From Prasinococcaceae sp. CCMP 1430 (Eukaryota > Prasinodermophyta > Palmophyllophyceae > Prasinococcales > Prasinococcaceae), in NCBI GenBank assembly GCA_013416795.1, contig RQSC01000023.1:150714-210592 (forward strand): DNA of 59,879 nt, in the 5' to 3' direction. Both the position numbers and the translations under genes were made by a program. Of this stretch, positions 37,401 through 47,700 are shown one piece after another. How positions within the stretch are numbered: position 1 is the first letter of the stretch; each line of letters begins with the position of its first letter. Below the pieces are notes generated by a model, which saw only the letters and a list, made by a program, of their open reading frames with translations, did no database searches and was not told the DNA's origin.

Positions 37401-40300
37401 CCGCCTTTTCTGTCGTCTTTTTGGCCGGCGGTAGACGCATCGCTGTTTGCTTCGTCGTCTTGATCCTCACCAGCGGACTGGCCGGCTGATGACTTCTTGG
37501 CGCTGCCTCCCGATGAATATTTGCGACTTGCGCTGGTGCCGCCAGGATACACACCGATATCGCGCTGCAGCGACACCGAGCGCATGCGCACGAGCAGCTG
37601 CGACAGCCTGCGTTGCAATGCGAAGCTCAGTCCCGTGCACACCAGCAAGACGATGCTCATCCAAAATAGGGCGTTCGCGACCGAAGCGTCTGCGGCAATG
37701 CCGGTGAGGAATGAGGCGAGCCACGGAAGCTTGTATGGAAATGGAGGGACGTCCTTTCGAATGAAGGATGGCGCGAGGAGCTGCAGCGGCTCCAGCAACA
37801 CGGCGACGCAGAGCGCGAGGCGGCGGGTGGGTGGCATGTACACACTCATCTGCGACACATTGGCACGTGCGCACTTCACGTCAATGGCCCACTGCAAGGG
37901 CGAGCACCAGCGGCGACGCAAGGCGTTGGCGACTTCTTCGCGCGGGCTCGTAGCGGGGGAAGCCCTGAGCAGCCAAAGTGAGCCCATGCTTCGCATGCTG
38001 ACCACACGAACGGCTCTGTGCGCCGACACTTCCGCGAACGCACCGCGCGCCTTGCACGGCGAGCACACTTTCGATGGCGTTGGGGACGGCATGGCACTGG
38101 GTGCTGGCACACCCATATTGGCGGCGCCTTCAAAGCCGCCCAGTGCGCTAGCACCGCCCGTTTGAGTCGGCCTTATGTCGACGGCCCAACCTCCACGTGC
38201 TGCCACCGACCGCTCTGGGTCGTCAAGTGTGTGCGCAGCCAGTCGCTCGAGTCTGCGAATGGCCATCCGTCGCTGGTGCACCGCCTGCACGTCGAGAGAC
38301 AGATTGCGCACGTGCAGCACGGATGTTGGTCCCATGTAGGGCAGACTGGCGCACACGAGAACGCCCACGATCACAGAAAGCACAAGCGTGAGCAGCGATT
38401 GGCGCGACTCGCCCAAATCGAGGCACTCTTGCTCCCATGCGATGAAGTACGCCAAGCGGAGCTGCGACGTACTGCAGCCGTCTGTCACCTGGAACGAGAC
38501 GCCATGCATGCCAAGAGCATCGGGCCTGCCCACCACATTTGGCTCGCTGCCTATCACAGAGAGCTCATCGGTGGCGCTGGCGTTGGGCAAGCTCACCCAT
38601 GTCCACGTCCACTCGATATGGTCACCATCGGCATCATATGATGCGTTACCAACAAGATCGACGTACGGAAAGCAGAATCCTGGCCAGTCGGAAAGTCGCA
38701 CATATGCCGAGGGCGTGGGAGGCTCGTTGCACAGTACCTCGACTTCCACCGTGTCTTCCATTGAGTCGCAATTGGAAGCGGACGTGAGCATGAGCTCGTA
38801 CGTCCCAGGAGCGATCGGTGTGAAAAGCACCTCAGAGGTGTCGTTGAAGCTGAGCTTTGCGGAGCCGCCTGTATCCATGCTGGCGAAGTCCCATCTGTGA
38901 CGCACCCAATTGTTCGGACACATGGGCGGCATGTCGGTGCTCACATGCGCCACGAGCTCAGATCGATAGCGTCCTCTGCTCGGCCCAGAAGGAGGCAAAA
39001 AGTCAGGCTCCATCTCAAACGCCTCGTACTCGGCCTGGTCGGCCGTGCTGTTTGCATCGAGGTCATCGAGGTCGAGCACGAAGACCGGATCAGCAGTCGG
39101 GGCTAGCGAGGAAATGTCGCGCGATGTTCGTTGCTCGAAGAGCGGCAGGCGTGATGCTCCCCGCGTGCCGTTGCTGCTCTCGCCGGACAAAGCCGAGCCG
39201 TAGAGCACCGAATCGCCGAGCGCTGCCTGCCGATCGTACCTGATCAGACTGATGTCGTCTACGCATGCCTTGTGCCGCCTGCCCGTCTCGTACGGCGCCT
39301 CGACTGTGACCGCGAGCCGTCCGACGGCCGCTGGCGGTGCCAGCAGCTGCCATTCACCGAGGCGACGTCCATTGAGGTGCACGGAGTATAAAATGTCATC
39401 GACGGTCCCACCAATGTGAAGCCACAAATCAACACGCAGCCAGCGCCCTGCGGGCCAGGGCGCCAGCGCGGCAGTACCGTAAATAGCGTCGAATTGCTCG
39501 GCATCGAGCTCCTGCGCGAGTATGGCTGGCGGGGGACCGTGCGAGAGCACCCTGCGCTCGCGCAGTCCAGCAGCGGCCATCTCTTCTGTCGATTTGAACG
39601 CAATGACGATGCCTCGCGCCTCGGTGTCAATTCCTTCGGGACGCAGCTCGAGGGACGTCGTGGCATTGTACGCTGGCAGGAGCGCGAAGGACCAGCGCAA
39701 GGATTGGCCTTCGCGGAAGCGGTGCTGCGAGACCACGCGGCGATAGGAGAAGGTCGCGTGTTGCGCGGGCGTACGCAAAACGAGGGGGTCTGTCGGCGAA
39801 AAGTACGAGGCCGGTGTGTACCTCCCCATCACAAGCTCCGGGTCTGACTCGGCGATATCTTCGTCTGGCGCACGCTCATTGTCGAGCTCGACACAAACGG
39901 CTTCGCCCGACGGGCAACCAGTCGCGGGCGCCACGCCCTTTGGCAGGTATCCGGTCGTGCTCGCGTCGCCCAGCAGCACACTATCGAAGGCGTTGTTCTC
40001 ATACTTGATTGTCGTATCGTTGGCTGCGGATGACTGGAAGTTGCTCACGCACACGGCCTCGTCGTACTTCAGCGGGGGTGGCGGGTTGGGCGGTGGCGGT
40101 GCTGGCGGGGCCGGTGGGGGGCTCGGCGGCGGCTCGGGCGTAGGAGGCGGCATTGGGGCATCCGTGCCGACGTAAGACGTCGTCTGCGCACGCGAAAGCA
40201 CGCACAGCCACGCGAGGGTGAAGAGGGCCACTGCCACGCGCGCTGTGCCGCGTCCTCTCCTCGCGAGCCTCGCCATCCACACATGCGCTAAGCATGCCAT
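34466..40300 (-). CDS. Giant multi-pass receptor-like protein: Pro-rich and beta-sandwich ectodomain, about 9 TMs, helical-repeat C-terminus
   Basis: The single exon encodes 1944 residues from ATG 40300. A signal peptide (RVAVALFTLAWLCVLSRAQT, about 20-40) precedes a PPSPPP-type proline tract (about 50-77), like green-algal hydroxyproline-rich proteins. Residues 80-360 form a lectin-like region (ARGIVIAF, WLRVDLWLHIGGTVDDILYSVHLNG, CVDDISLIRYD). Residues 455-620 have PKD/Ig-like elements (NWVRHRWDFASMD, APGTYELMLTSASNCDS, VDLVGNASYDADGDHIEWTWTWV, VTDGCSTSQLRLAYFI). A first TM (about 635-655) is followed by about eight more (about 826-846, 875-895, 980-1003, 1046-1068, 1081-1103, 1124-1144, 1154-1172, 1188-1208). 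The last about 730 residues are helical, Ala/Leu-rich, and resemble HEAT/ARM repeats (VRAAAFAVLKRM, VRACVASVVGHVG). A surface sensor or channel is inference. Confidence 0.72.
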   Translation of the reverse strand: MACLAHVWMARLARRGRGTARVAVALFTLAWLCVLSRAQTTSYVGTDAPMPPPTPEPPPSPPPAPPAPPPPNPPPPLKYDEAVCVSNFQSSAANDTTIKYENNAFDSVLLGDASTTGYLPKGVAPATGCPSGEAVCVELDNERAPDEDIAESDPELVMGRYTPASYFSPTDPLVLRTPAQHATFSYRRVVSQHRFREGQSLRWSFALLPAYNATTSLELRPEGIDTEARGIVIAFKSTEEMAAAGLRERRVLSHGPPPAILAQELDAEQFDAIYGTAALAPWPAGRWLRVDLWLHIGGTVDDILYSVHLNGRRLGEWQLLAPPAAVGRLAVTVEAPYETGRRHKACVDDISLIRYDRQAALGDSVLYGSALSGESSNGTRGASRLPLFEQRTSRDISSLAPTADPVFVLDLDDLDANSTADQAEYEAFEMEPDFLPPSGPSRGRYRSELVAHVSTDMPPMCPNNWVRHRWDFASMDTGGSAKLSFNDTSEVLFTPIAPGTYELMLTSASNCDSMEDTVEVEVLCNEPPTPSAYVRLSDWPGFCFPYVDLVGNASYDADGDHIEWTWTWVSLPNASATDELSVIGSEPNVVGRPDALGMHGVSFQVTDGCSTSQLRLAYFIAWEQECLDLGESRQSLLTLVLSVIVGVLVCASLPYMGPTSVLHVRNLSLDVQAVHQRRMAIRRLERLAAHTLDDPERSVAARGGWAVDIRPTQTGGASALGGFEGAANMGVPAPSAMPSPTPSKVCSPCKARGAFAEVSAHRAVRVVSMRSMGSLWLLRASPATSPREEVANALRRRWCSPLQWAIDVKCARANVSQMSVYMPPTRRLALCVAVLLEPLQLLAPSFIRKDVPPFPYKLPWLASFLTGIAADASVANALFWMSIVLLVCTGLSFALQRRLSQLLVRMRSVSLQRDIGVYPGGTSASRKYSSGGSAKKSSAGQSAGEDQDDEANSDASTAGQKDDRKGGKGRFAPLKSACMRACQFLLVAAVHLSKCTSLYVPAVLPEVLLQPMASALLGRVTCQYRHTLKPWVHWDKDPEVLWWQGSHFLQAVMAMAGFCVLVIAALLCGARRHEDDPGVRVLPSFVCLSVFAKVLIAGLAVLAESARRADADADFSTTMLWRHDVGVLLATGVLLAAHFVLQSVRGVARGVAVARAGGYSVATLAAAAVVWHKVSVGQSAVDDDRTQPVAILFWIIVLPVCVAISLLQWRCGKVWMVTARPSPSDTHANASMGTRCVAYVSTFSALNTRERKMVPSLSVSPLEALALASLVAGVMANDPGLCDGSTEKLLSQLGANALAFACEIEAKAITSGEVEIALQRETTSTRCAHGAAKMAAKKRARCCNAAPTQHAQNDSKAPSTERARTASAIQVHTNELHGVHEGVAMLAERAIQAIARRALDPHLRYQMRIRWSRAAGPRATAAVCSFLQACATLLVHTDAAAAAAVAEAVGKLSSSDMLTDLIAADDIQQYKRERDVRGSCARRLAHALEHMRTGSISGKLVATALAFTRAISRAHGAMVILFRSVVRRDISLLAALVERAASQTDDSRQDRASGSEDAMAASDAALRAMNALATRTGFAAEGSPSKVSHEAAVDNAESSSLLVQHLTARGAARAVLGHAVGSKPSVRSLAGALLVRCAQDARSAPAVVAAALDVVAHVYVSADDEDRTIGVCLQSGREPLTFARAMEVLQRACEVMPLAVGSLLSIDDVASLRMHLMHKDGSVRACVASVVGHVGLSSKGFDNLDSLDVLHILHRLEVADGDDGVRAAAFAVLKRMADESESPVAATRVAEARYTATDAQLVAERREEVEKRLGNIKALVAARVDRDLRHAKGRVCAMLAQAHGDGNGHSSVRLPGALRTRANDPPPLLKQQTRGGEKGSSSQASGVTSSARAARSGLQAKMQAYRAPFAAQRGRIDFMRQLKGATAGAGTPSGNGSHLPGQPL

Positions 40301-40762
40301 GTCTCTGCCTGGCGCGCCGTCCGGCGCGCTCGCTGCCTGCTTCTCCGGCGCAGCCGCCGCGGCGCGGCGCGCCGGGCCGTGCCGCGGCTACGCACTGCAG
40401 CACATCGCCCCCGCGCTGGCCAGCTGTCGGCCGCGCCCGCGCCCGCGCCTGCGCCGCGAGCGGCACTGACCACGCGTCACCGCCGACTCCGAAGGAGCTA
40501 GAGCTAGCTATCGCACGGAGGAGAGAGGTGCGGGAGAGAGTGGAGGGAGCGAAGAGGGGCGAGTGGCCTGGCTCAGCGCGCCGCGCCGGCGCCCCTCTAG
40601 CTAGGCGCGCGCCCCCGCGCGCTGTGTGGTGCGCGGAGCTGCCCGGACCCGGCAAGAAGATTTCAAACCAGCAGCTTCTCAGCTTTTCCGTCTCATCCGC
40701 CGGGTGATCGATTCTGTTTTACAGGTACAGTGTACTGTACAGATGCAGAGCACATGCGCCGG
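40301..40762. promoter_or_regulatory. Upstream region of the giant receptor gene and 3' flank of the Dbf4-like gene
   Basis: It contains an inverted repeat GTACAG-TGTA-CTGTAC at 40725-40740, 23 bp downstream of the Dbf4-like stop (minus strand), CTAGCTA units around 40500 and 40597, and a Cys/Arg/Ala-rich open frame from 40294 that is shadow-like. No gene is supported. Confidence 0.4.
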
Positions 40763-43270
40763 TCACTTTCCAGGCACCTTGGGCTTGCGCTGGCGCTTGC
40801 TCTTCGGGCGCGGTTGCATCGAGGCAGCCAGCGTGACCGCCTTCCGCTTACGCGTCCCTGACGCTACGGATGACGGCGTCCCTTGCCCACCGGTCGCCGC
40901 CTTGCGCTTGCGCAACGTCCGCATCGCAGACGATGGCGTCCCCGAGGTAACGGGGACAGGCTCAGCCGGTCCCAGCTGCTCAGCTGGCGGTGCCACCTGC
41001 TTGCCCCTCTTGCCCGACGAACGAGCTGCTGCAGGAGTCGCATCGGCGGCGACCGCCGCCTTGACGGTGGGCATCGCCGTGGCCACCTTCGTGGCAGGCG
41101 CAGCCTTCGCAGCTATTCTGGCAGATCTCTTGGTGGGGCCCTCGTCACCATTTTTGCCACCATTCCGCTGCGGGCTGCCCGCTTGCTCGCACGCATAGCG
41201 ACCGCCGTCCCTCTCTGCTGCTGTGCTTGCACGGGATGCTCCGGCGGGCTGCGCGCGCGTTCGCCGCGGCTCGACGGCCGCCGCCGCTTGAGACTGTGGA
41301 ACGAGCACTGCTGCGCCCGATGGCCGCCTCCTCTTGACGGCCTCCTTCGAAGGCTTTTGTGCACTGCTCGGGGCACTGCCAGTCCCCCGTCGCGTCGACG
41401 CCAGGGCCTGAGCCGCGGCGAGAGGTTGCATTGGCGTCACCTCGGTCGCCTCAAGAGGCTGCTGACCTAGTGCACGCCGTAATGACCTGCGCGGCGACAG
41501 AGCGTCGGCTTGGGGGAGCGCGAACGCTGCGTTCCAACCAGGGGTGCCATTTGGAGCGGACGGACTTTGCGACCCCGATCGCCCAGCCGCTTGAGGAGGC
41601 GCGGCGTCCTCGTCCAGCTGAGCCAGTGGGTCCAGAAACCGCATGTCATTCGCCGACGGTACCACTGTGCCTGCGTCTGGAACAATGGAGCGAGAGAAAA
41701 AGCCGCCGCGGCTCGCAAAGTACTGTCCAGGCTCTGTGCATGGGTTGCCCGCGCCCGTGCGAGCGCCAGTAATACCCTCAGCACCCAATGCCCCGATAGA
41801 GCGATCGGGCTCGAATCCTTGAGTGTCAAGGCCTGCAGCGGCCGTGACGACAGCGTTTGTGACATCCGCCTGGTCGGTAGTTGCTTCAACAGACGGCTTC
41901 GCGCGAGACCGCCGTGGCCGGCACACCTCCGCGTCCTCGACCGCTGCGTCCGCGAGCGCGCCAGTTTGCTTGACCAGGACGTCAAGACACTTCAGGATGG
42001 GATCAGGCGTGAAGCCCATCTTCAACGCTGTCCTCAGCTCGGCCTGCGACGGCGCCGGGGCAGCGCATCTCCTGAGCTCGCTCTTCCTGAACGACTCCTC
42101 GACCTTGCGCAGGTGCTCCTCGGTTTTGATGTGGTGGTAGTAGGACTTGTACCGCACCTTGCACACACAACAATATTGATTCTTGCGCTCTTGGCGCAAG
42201 TGAACCGGTTTTCTCTGCGCTGCCGGCTTCTCCCTCGCCGCTGCTGCGCGTCCCTCTGGCGCGGCCACCAAGCCCGCATTTTCGGCGACTCGCCGCCCCC
42301 CTTTGCCTCCCCCAGCGCGCTCCGCCTGCTTTGCTGCGTGCGCGCCCGACTTGGAGGACGGCTGCTTGCCAGCTTCGATGTCGTCGCGTCCGGAACTTGG
42401 AGCCTCGACCGGCGCTTTGGCCGCCGCTGCAGCCTGTTTCTGCCGTCGCACCTCTGCAGCCGCCCCCCTCGCTGGCTGCGCTGGCGGAGGCCAGGGGTGC
42501 AGCACGAGCGCAGGCCCCCCGCGCGGGCCCCCGCCGCTTCCGTCGCCCCACGTCGGAAACAGCTGGCAGGTTTTCGTCAGGATCTTGTACGTGTTGGTGT
42601 CGTCGACGACGGTGACCTTCGTCGCCGGGTACTGCTCGGAACCTCGACCTTTGCCGATGTGAGAGGCCACTTGCGGCCTCGAATCAATGATGGCCTTTCT
42701 CAAGTCTGCCTGCCTTGCCGTCCTCTTCGCCTCGCGGGAGTTGCCACCCTTTTGTGTGTGGCTCTTCGAGTTCGTTGCTGTCTGAGTCGTGGCAGACGGC
42801 AGCATTCGCAGCTCGACCTTGCGTCTGAGTAGACCCCACACGAAAGTGCTATCCTTGCCATCGATGGCGGCCCCATCGCCGCCGGCCTCGGCATTTTCGT
42901 GTCTCGTTTGGCGGCTCCTGTCGACCTCCCGCGCTGTGACCCCCGGCTGCTGCATTCGCCTACCCCCTGGCGTGAGCGACTTGTGCTCCGTGCTGCGCTG
43001 CTGCCGCGCCTGTTGCCTGCTGAGCTCCTGCATCGTGGACGCTTTCTTCGTGTACGCCACCTCGGCCTTATCGGGGGCATCGCAGAACACCGCCCTGCAC
43101 CTGCTCGTCTCTTGCACATCTCTTTCCACCGCCCTCTTCTCCTCATCCGTGTACGCACCGCCGTGCAGGTACACCTGGCAGGGCTTGAGGTTCCCCTTTG
43201 TCTTGACTTGCAGCTGCTGCGACGCTGCGGCCAGTTTCGCGCCCCGCGTCCCTTTGGCGCGGCTCGCCAT
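40763..43270 (-). CDS. Dbf4-type zinc-finger protein (putative Cdc7-kinase regulatory subunit)
   Basis: The single exon encodes 835 residues from ATG 43270 (MASRAKGTRGAK). A ZnF_DBF-like finger lies at about residues 365-392: QYCCVCKVRYKSYYHHIKTEEHLRKV, with the CxxC and HxxxxxH ligands and the H..S..H spacing of Dbf4/ASK. About 150 residues upstream, VTVVDDTNTYKILTKTCQLFPTW may be the motif-M region that contacts Cdc7. An N-terminal segment (KPCQVYLHGGAYTDEEKRAVERDVQETSRCRAVFCDAPDKAEVAYTK) could be a divergent BRCT-like motif N. Dbf4 activates Cdc7 to phosphorylate MCM at replication origins. The C-terminal 400 residues are low-complexity, basic and Ala/Pro/Lys-rich (RKRKAATGGQGTPSSVASGTRKRKAV). 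The zinc finger is convincing; the orthology is inferred. Confidence 0.68.
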   Translation of the reverse strand: MASRAKGTRGAKLAAASQQLQVKTKGNLKPCQVYLHGGAYTDEEKRAVERDVQETSRCRAVFCDAPDKAEVAYTKKASTMQELSRQQARQQRSTEHKSLTPGGRRMQQPGVTAREVDRSRQTRHENAEAGGDGAAIDGKDSTFVWGLLRRKVELRMLPSATTQTATNSKSHTQKGGNSREAKRTARQADLRKAIIDSRPQVASHIGKGRGSEQYPATKVTVVDDTNTYKILTKTCQLFPTWGDGSGGGPRGGPALVLHPWPPPAQPARGAAAEVRRQKQAAAAAKAPVEAPSSGRDDIEAGKQPSSKSGAHAAKQAERAGGGKGGRRVAENAGLVAAPEGRAAAAREKPAAQRKPVHLRQERKNQYCCVCKVRYKSYYHHIKTEEHLRKVEESFRKSELRRCAAPAPSQAELRTALKMGFTPDPILKCLDVLVKQTGALADAAVEDAEVCRPRRSRAKPSVEATTDQADVTNAVVTAAAGLDTQGFEPDRSIGALGAEGITGARTGAGNPCTEPGQYFASRGGFFSRSIVPDAGTVVPSANDMRFLDPLAQLDEDAAPPQAAGRSGSQSPSAPNGTPGWNAAFALPQADALSPRRSLRRALGQQPLEATEVTPMQPLAAAQALASTRRGTGSAPSSAQKPSKEAVKRRRPSGAAVLVPQSQAAAAVEPRRTRAQPAGASRASTAAERDGGRYACEQAGSPQRNGGKNGDEGPTKRSARIAAKAAPATKVATAMPTVKAAVAADATPAAARSSGKRGKQVAPPAEQLGPAEPVPVTSGTPSSAMRTLRKRKAATGGQGTPSSVASGTRKRKAVTLAASMQPRPKSKRQRKPKVPGK

Positions 43271-43321
43271 GGCGTGCGGCGGCGCCGGGCACGGCCGCGG
43301 CTCGAGCTCGGCGCCCCGCCC

Positions 43322-43813
43322 NNNNNNNNNNNNNNNNNNNNNNNNNNNNNNNNNNNNNNNNNNNNNNNNNNNNNNNNNNNNNNNNNNNNNNNNNNNNNNN
43401 NNNNNNNNNNNNNNNNNNNNNNNNNNNNNNNNNNNNNNNNNNNNNNNNNNNNNNNNNNNNNNNNNNNNNNNNNNNNNNNNNNNNNNNNNNNNNNNNNNNN
43501 NNNNNNNNNNNNNNNNNNNNNNNNNNNNNNNNNNNNNNNNNNNNNNNNNNNNNNNNNNNNNNNNNNNNNNNNNNNNNNNNNNNNNNNNNNNNNNNNNNNN
43601 NNNNNNNNNNNNNNNNNNNNNNNNNNNNNNNNNNNNNNNNNNNNNNNNNNNNNNNNNNNNNNNNNNNNNNNNNNNNNNNNNNNNNNNNNNNNNNNNNNNN
43701 NNNNNNNNNNNNNNNNNNNNNNNNNNNNNNNNNNNNNNNNNNNNNNNNNNNNNNNNNNNNNNNNNNNNNNNNNNNNNNNNNNNNNNNNNNNNNNNNNNNN
43801 NNNNNNNNNNNNN
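43322..43813. other. Assembly gap (492 N)
   Basis: The N run begins 51 bp upstream of the Dbf4-like start and is flanked by GC-rich sequence. Reading frames that cross it are meaningless. It hides the Dbf4-like promoter and possibly part of a further gene. Confidence 1.
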
Positions 43814-44798
43814 CGCGTGCGCGCTCCCGCCCCACCCGCCCCGCCCCCGCGCGCGCGGTGCCGGCGTCGTTCGCCAGATTAAGGTTTCAGAAAGCCACTT
43901 AAAGGGTTTGCAATATTGGTCAAAATGCGTCCGATCTGGCGCACGCCGGCCGATCCGCCATCAAAATGCACGCAAATGCCCCCCCCCCCCGCGGCTCGTC
44001 ACCCTGTGCCAACGGAAACAGCAGTTGTTGGTGCTTTGTGCCGAGGAACGGCGTTGTTTTTGGTTTTGTTTCATTGATTTCCGTGCCGTTTCGACGTTCC
44101 GTGGATTCGGGCGCGCCCCGCGGCGTTTTTTGAACGGGGGCCGCCTGGGAGGGCGCGGGGGCGCGCGGGGGCCGCCCCACAGAGCGCGCGCCCGCGGGGG
44201 GAGGCCGCCTCGCCTCCCTCCCCGGGACGCGGCCCGCGGGAGGAGGGAAAGCATGGCGGCGTGGCGGGGCACGAATGCGTACGAGGCGGCGCGGCCGGCG
44301 CCGGCGGCGGCGCTTCAAGGCGTTTGATGTGCGGATTTGGGGTATAGGGTTCATCGGGATTTGCGTGCTTTGTGATATTAAACGCATGCGGGGGTCTGTG
44401 GATAGGGTTTGAAGCGGCCCGGTCGGAGGCGCGCTTTATCTGTGGGCCGGCGGCTGCGGCGTCGCGCCACACTCCTGCCCGAGGCGCGCGCGCGGCGCGG
44501 TGCGGCGCTGCCGGCGCGGCGAGTGGGGAGGCGGCGGGGGGGGGGAGGGGGGAAGGGGTCGCCACGAGCGTGCTCGCACACGCTCGCGTGCGTGGAGTGA
44601 TCCATCTGTGAAACAAGGGGGAGGCCAGGGGCGGGGTGTGGTCCCACTGCGCCCGAGGGTGTGTGCCCAATCGCGCGCCAGCTGTGCACACGCGCAGCCG
44701 CCGCGCACAACGGGTGGTGGTGCGCAGCGTGCGGCCGCCGCGGGTGAGCGCGGGCTCTCCCCCCCGTGGCCCCAGCGGGCCAGACGGCAGCGGGCGTC
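43814..44798. promoter_or_regulatory. Upstream region of the PWWP gene with telo-box-like motifs
   Basis: It holds TATAGGGTT (about 44343-44351) and TAGGGTTT (44403-44410; AAACCCTA on the other strand), 390-455 bp before the PWWP-gene ATG. A less GC-rich patch with several cryptic frames lies at 43875-44100. No supported gene. Confidence 0.4.
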
Positions 44799-47700
44799 AT
44801 GGGGGGCGTCAAACGCAACGCTGAGGACGCGGGTGTGAGCAGCCCTCGCCGCGGCAGCGATGCGTCCCCTCGCGGCCGCCCGCGACGCGGCGAGAGTGCG
44901 ATCGACAGGGATACTGTCAAGGCGCGCGAGGAGGCGAAGAAGGGGGGCACGCCCGCCAAGGGCGACATTGTGTGGGCCAAGACCAAGGGTTTCAAGCCCT
45001 GGCCGGTGCGTGGAGCGCACGGCTGCCGCTACGTGCGCGGCGTGGTGTGGTGCTGGGCATGCTTCCGCGGCGCTTTGGGGGTGCGCTGCGCCAGCAGGGG
45101 TGTGTGACCTAGCCGCGATGCACCCAGCGCTGACGCGCGCTTGCCGCGCGCTCGGCCCCTTGCCGTCTCGCCGTCGCGCGTCGCGCTCGCGCGCGGACCG
45201 CAGGCTCGGCTGCTAGATCCTAAGGAGCACGCCAAGGTCTCGGTGCCTGCTAACAAAAAGCTCGTCCTGTACTTTGGCTCGAGGCAGTACGGGATATGCC
45301 GCCCGGAGGACGTGGTGCCCTGGGCAGAGCTCGCGTCCAAGGCGGAACAGAAGGGAAAGGAACGTGCCCTCGTCGCGGCGATCAAGGAGGCCCAGAAGAA
45401 GCTTTTGAAACAAAACGGCGCCGGGAGCGACAAAGGCGACGGCTCGGACGCTCCTGCCAAGCCGGCGAAGCCAGTGGAAGCGCGCGCGTCCCGGCGCGAC
45501 CGTGCCAAGGAGCGCGATGCGAACGGCGCCAAGCGTGCCGAGCCGGCAGTGTCGGACAGTGAGGTGGGCGGTACCGAGCGCGAGCGCAAGTCGGCCCGCG
45601 AGCGCGCGGAGGAAGCGCAGCTCCTGGCAGCTCTCGCCATGAGTCGTAGGGACACCGACAGTGCCAAGGGAGCGAGCGAGCCCGCGGACGGATCGGCGCC
45701 CGCGCGTCGCGCAGATGACGCCGGCGCAGCGGCTGCAGCAATCGAGCAGCCAAAGACGGCGCGCGAGGAGAGGCGCGCGGCGAAGGCAGAGAAGCTAACA
45801 GAGAAGCCGATGGAGAGGGCGGTGGAGAAGCTGCATAAAGCGGAGCAGAAGCCGCAGCCGGAGAAGCCAGGGGCGAAGCATGCGGGCAGCAGCGCTGCTG
45901 CTGAGGAAACAAACAACGGCGCCGTTGCCAAGGAGGGAAAGAACGAGGAGGAGCCCGAGAGTGGAACCGCAGGCAACGCCGAAGAGACGCCCAGCAAGAG
46001 GAGGCGCGGCGCATCAAACCTCAATCGCGAGCTGGCCTCAATCAAGAGCGCTGAGGCGCTGGCTGAGAAGACGGACGAGGGCAAGGACGTGGGGCGCCGC
46101 GTGGGCATCTGGTGGGTCGATGACGGCTGCTTCTACATGGGGCGCGTGCTGGAGCAGAAGCGCGGCCGCTCGCTTGTACTTTATGAGGACGACAATGTTG
46201 AGGAATGGCTTCACCTCGACCGTGAGGTCACCAAGTGGGAGGATGGGCAACCCGGGCCAGGGAAGCCCCTCGAGTTGAAGCCCAAGAAGGCCCATCCGAC
46301 CGGATCGCCCAAGGTAACCGCGCGCCGCGACCGCTCTTCCAAGGGTGACAAGTCCACTCTCGGCGGCAAGGTAGATGCGGGCAAGAAGAGGCCGACCTCG
46401 CGGCGACCACGCGATGCCGCGACCGCCGCTGCCATAGAGGCTGCAGAAAAGGCCGAGGCGGCGTACGCGGCCTCGTCTCCGGAGGTCGGCAAGCCGGGCT
46501 GCCGCTGCTTGGCTGCGCTTGATGCGGTCGTTGCCACGCCTGTTTCGGCCAGCCTGATGGAGGCTCCTGGGGCCGGCGTGGACGGCCCCGGCGGCCTGAG
46601 CCAGGTGCGCGCAAAGCTCGCTGCGGGCGCATACTCGGACGAGGAGGTCTTCCATGCCGACATGCTCCAGGTGGTTGGTGCAGCAATTGAGGACGCGGCG
46701 GCCGCTGCCGAGCAGGCCGCCCTCACCGCCGAGACTGCCAGGGAGGCTGCGAAGGACGCGGCTAACGCGGCTGGAGCTGCATCCGACGCCGCGGATGACG
46801 CTGCCAATTCGAAGATTGCCAAGCTCGCGGCGGAGGCGGTGGCTACCAAGGTTGCGGCTGAGCACGCCAGGATAAGACAGGAGGAGGTGCAGGCCCTGCG
46901 CGCCACGTACGAGGCCGTGTGGGACACAGCGGGAAAGGAGAGGGACGCGAAGTGGCAGGCAGCGAAGAATGCGCGCGCGGCTGCGGACGCTGCCGAAGCC
47001 GCCGCCGCCGCCGCCGCGGCAGCGATGGCCCCGGAGAAGAAGCGCCAGCGGGGGGGCGCCGCGAGGAAGGACGACAAGGAAGCTGACGCCATCGCTGCGC
47101 TGCTTGGTGCGGCCGGTCAGGTCACTGGAGAGGCCAACGCCAAGCACAACAGTCGGCGCAAGCAGCGCAAGCCAAAGCCCGCCGCCGACCGCGGCCCGGC
47201 GCCACCAGTTGGCGGTGTGCATGGCGATTGGGGCCACGACCCTGGCAGCGCTGCGATGAAGCAAGGCCTGAAGGGCCTGCTTTTCGAGCGACTCAAGCAG
47301 GAAAACGCGGTGGGTGACGGCCAGGACGCAGAGGAGGGCCCCCAGGAGCCGGAAGCGTCACCTGAGGAGCAAGAGGCGCCTGTGCAGCCCGCACAGGCAC
47401 CGCGCGCGCAAGTCCAGCAGGAGACGGCACCGCACGTCCAGAGCGCGGACCAGCAGCAGCAGGCCGCCGCCGCGGGTGCTCCGCTCATGGCGTTCCTGCA
47501 ACCCACACTGGCCAGCCTCGCGGGGGCGGCCGCTGGCGCGAGCGCGCAGTCGCTCATGCAGCTGCAGCAGGCGTTGTTGCAGCAGCAGGCGATGCTGCAG
47601 CAAACAGTGCTGGCCGTGCAGGCGCTCTGGCACGAGGTCCCTGATCCCTCGACCGGCCAGTCAGTCTGGGTGAACGTGGTCACCCGCGAGACATTGCCGC

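Noticed and set aside
41510-42832. 440-codon plus-strand ORF
   Set aside because: Antisense to the Dbf4-like gene, Arg/Ser/Leu-rich without motifs; the minus frame has the zinc finger.
42789-44327. ORFs running through the N gap
   Set aside because: They exist only because Ns are translated as X.
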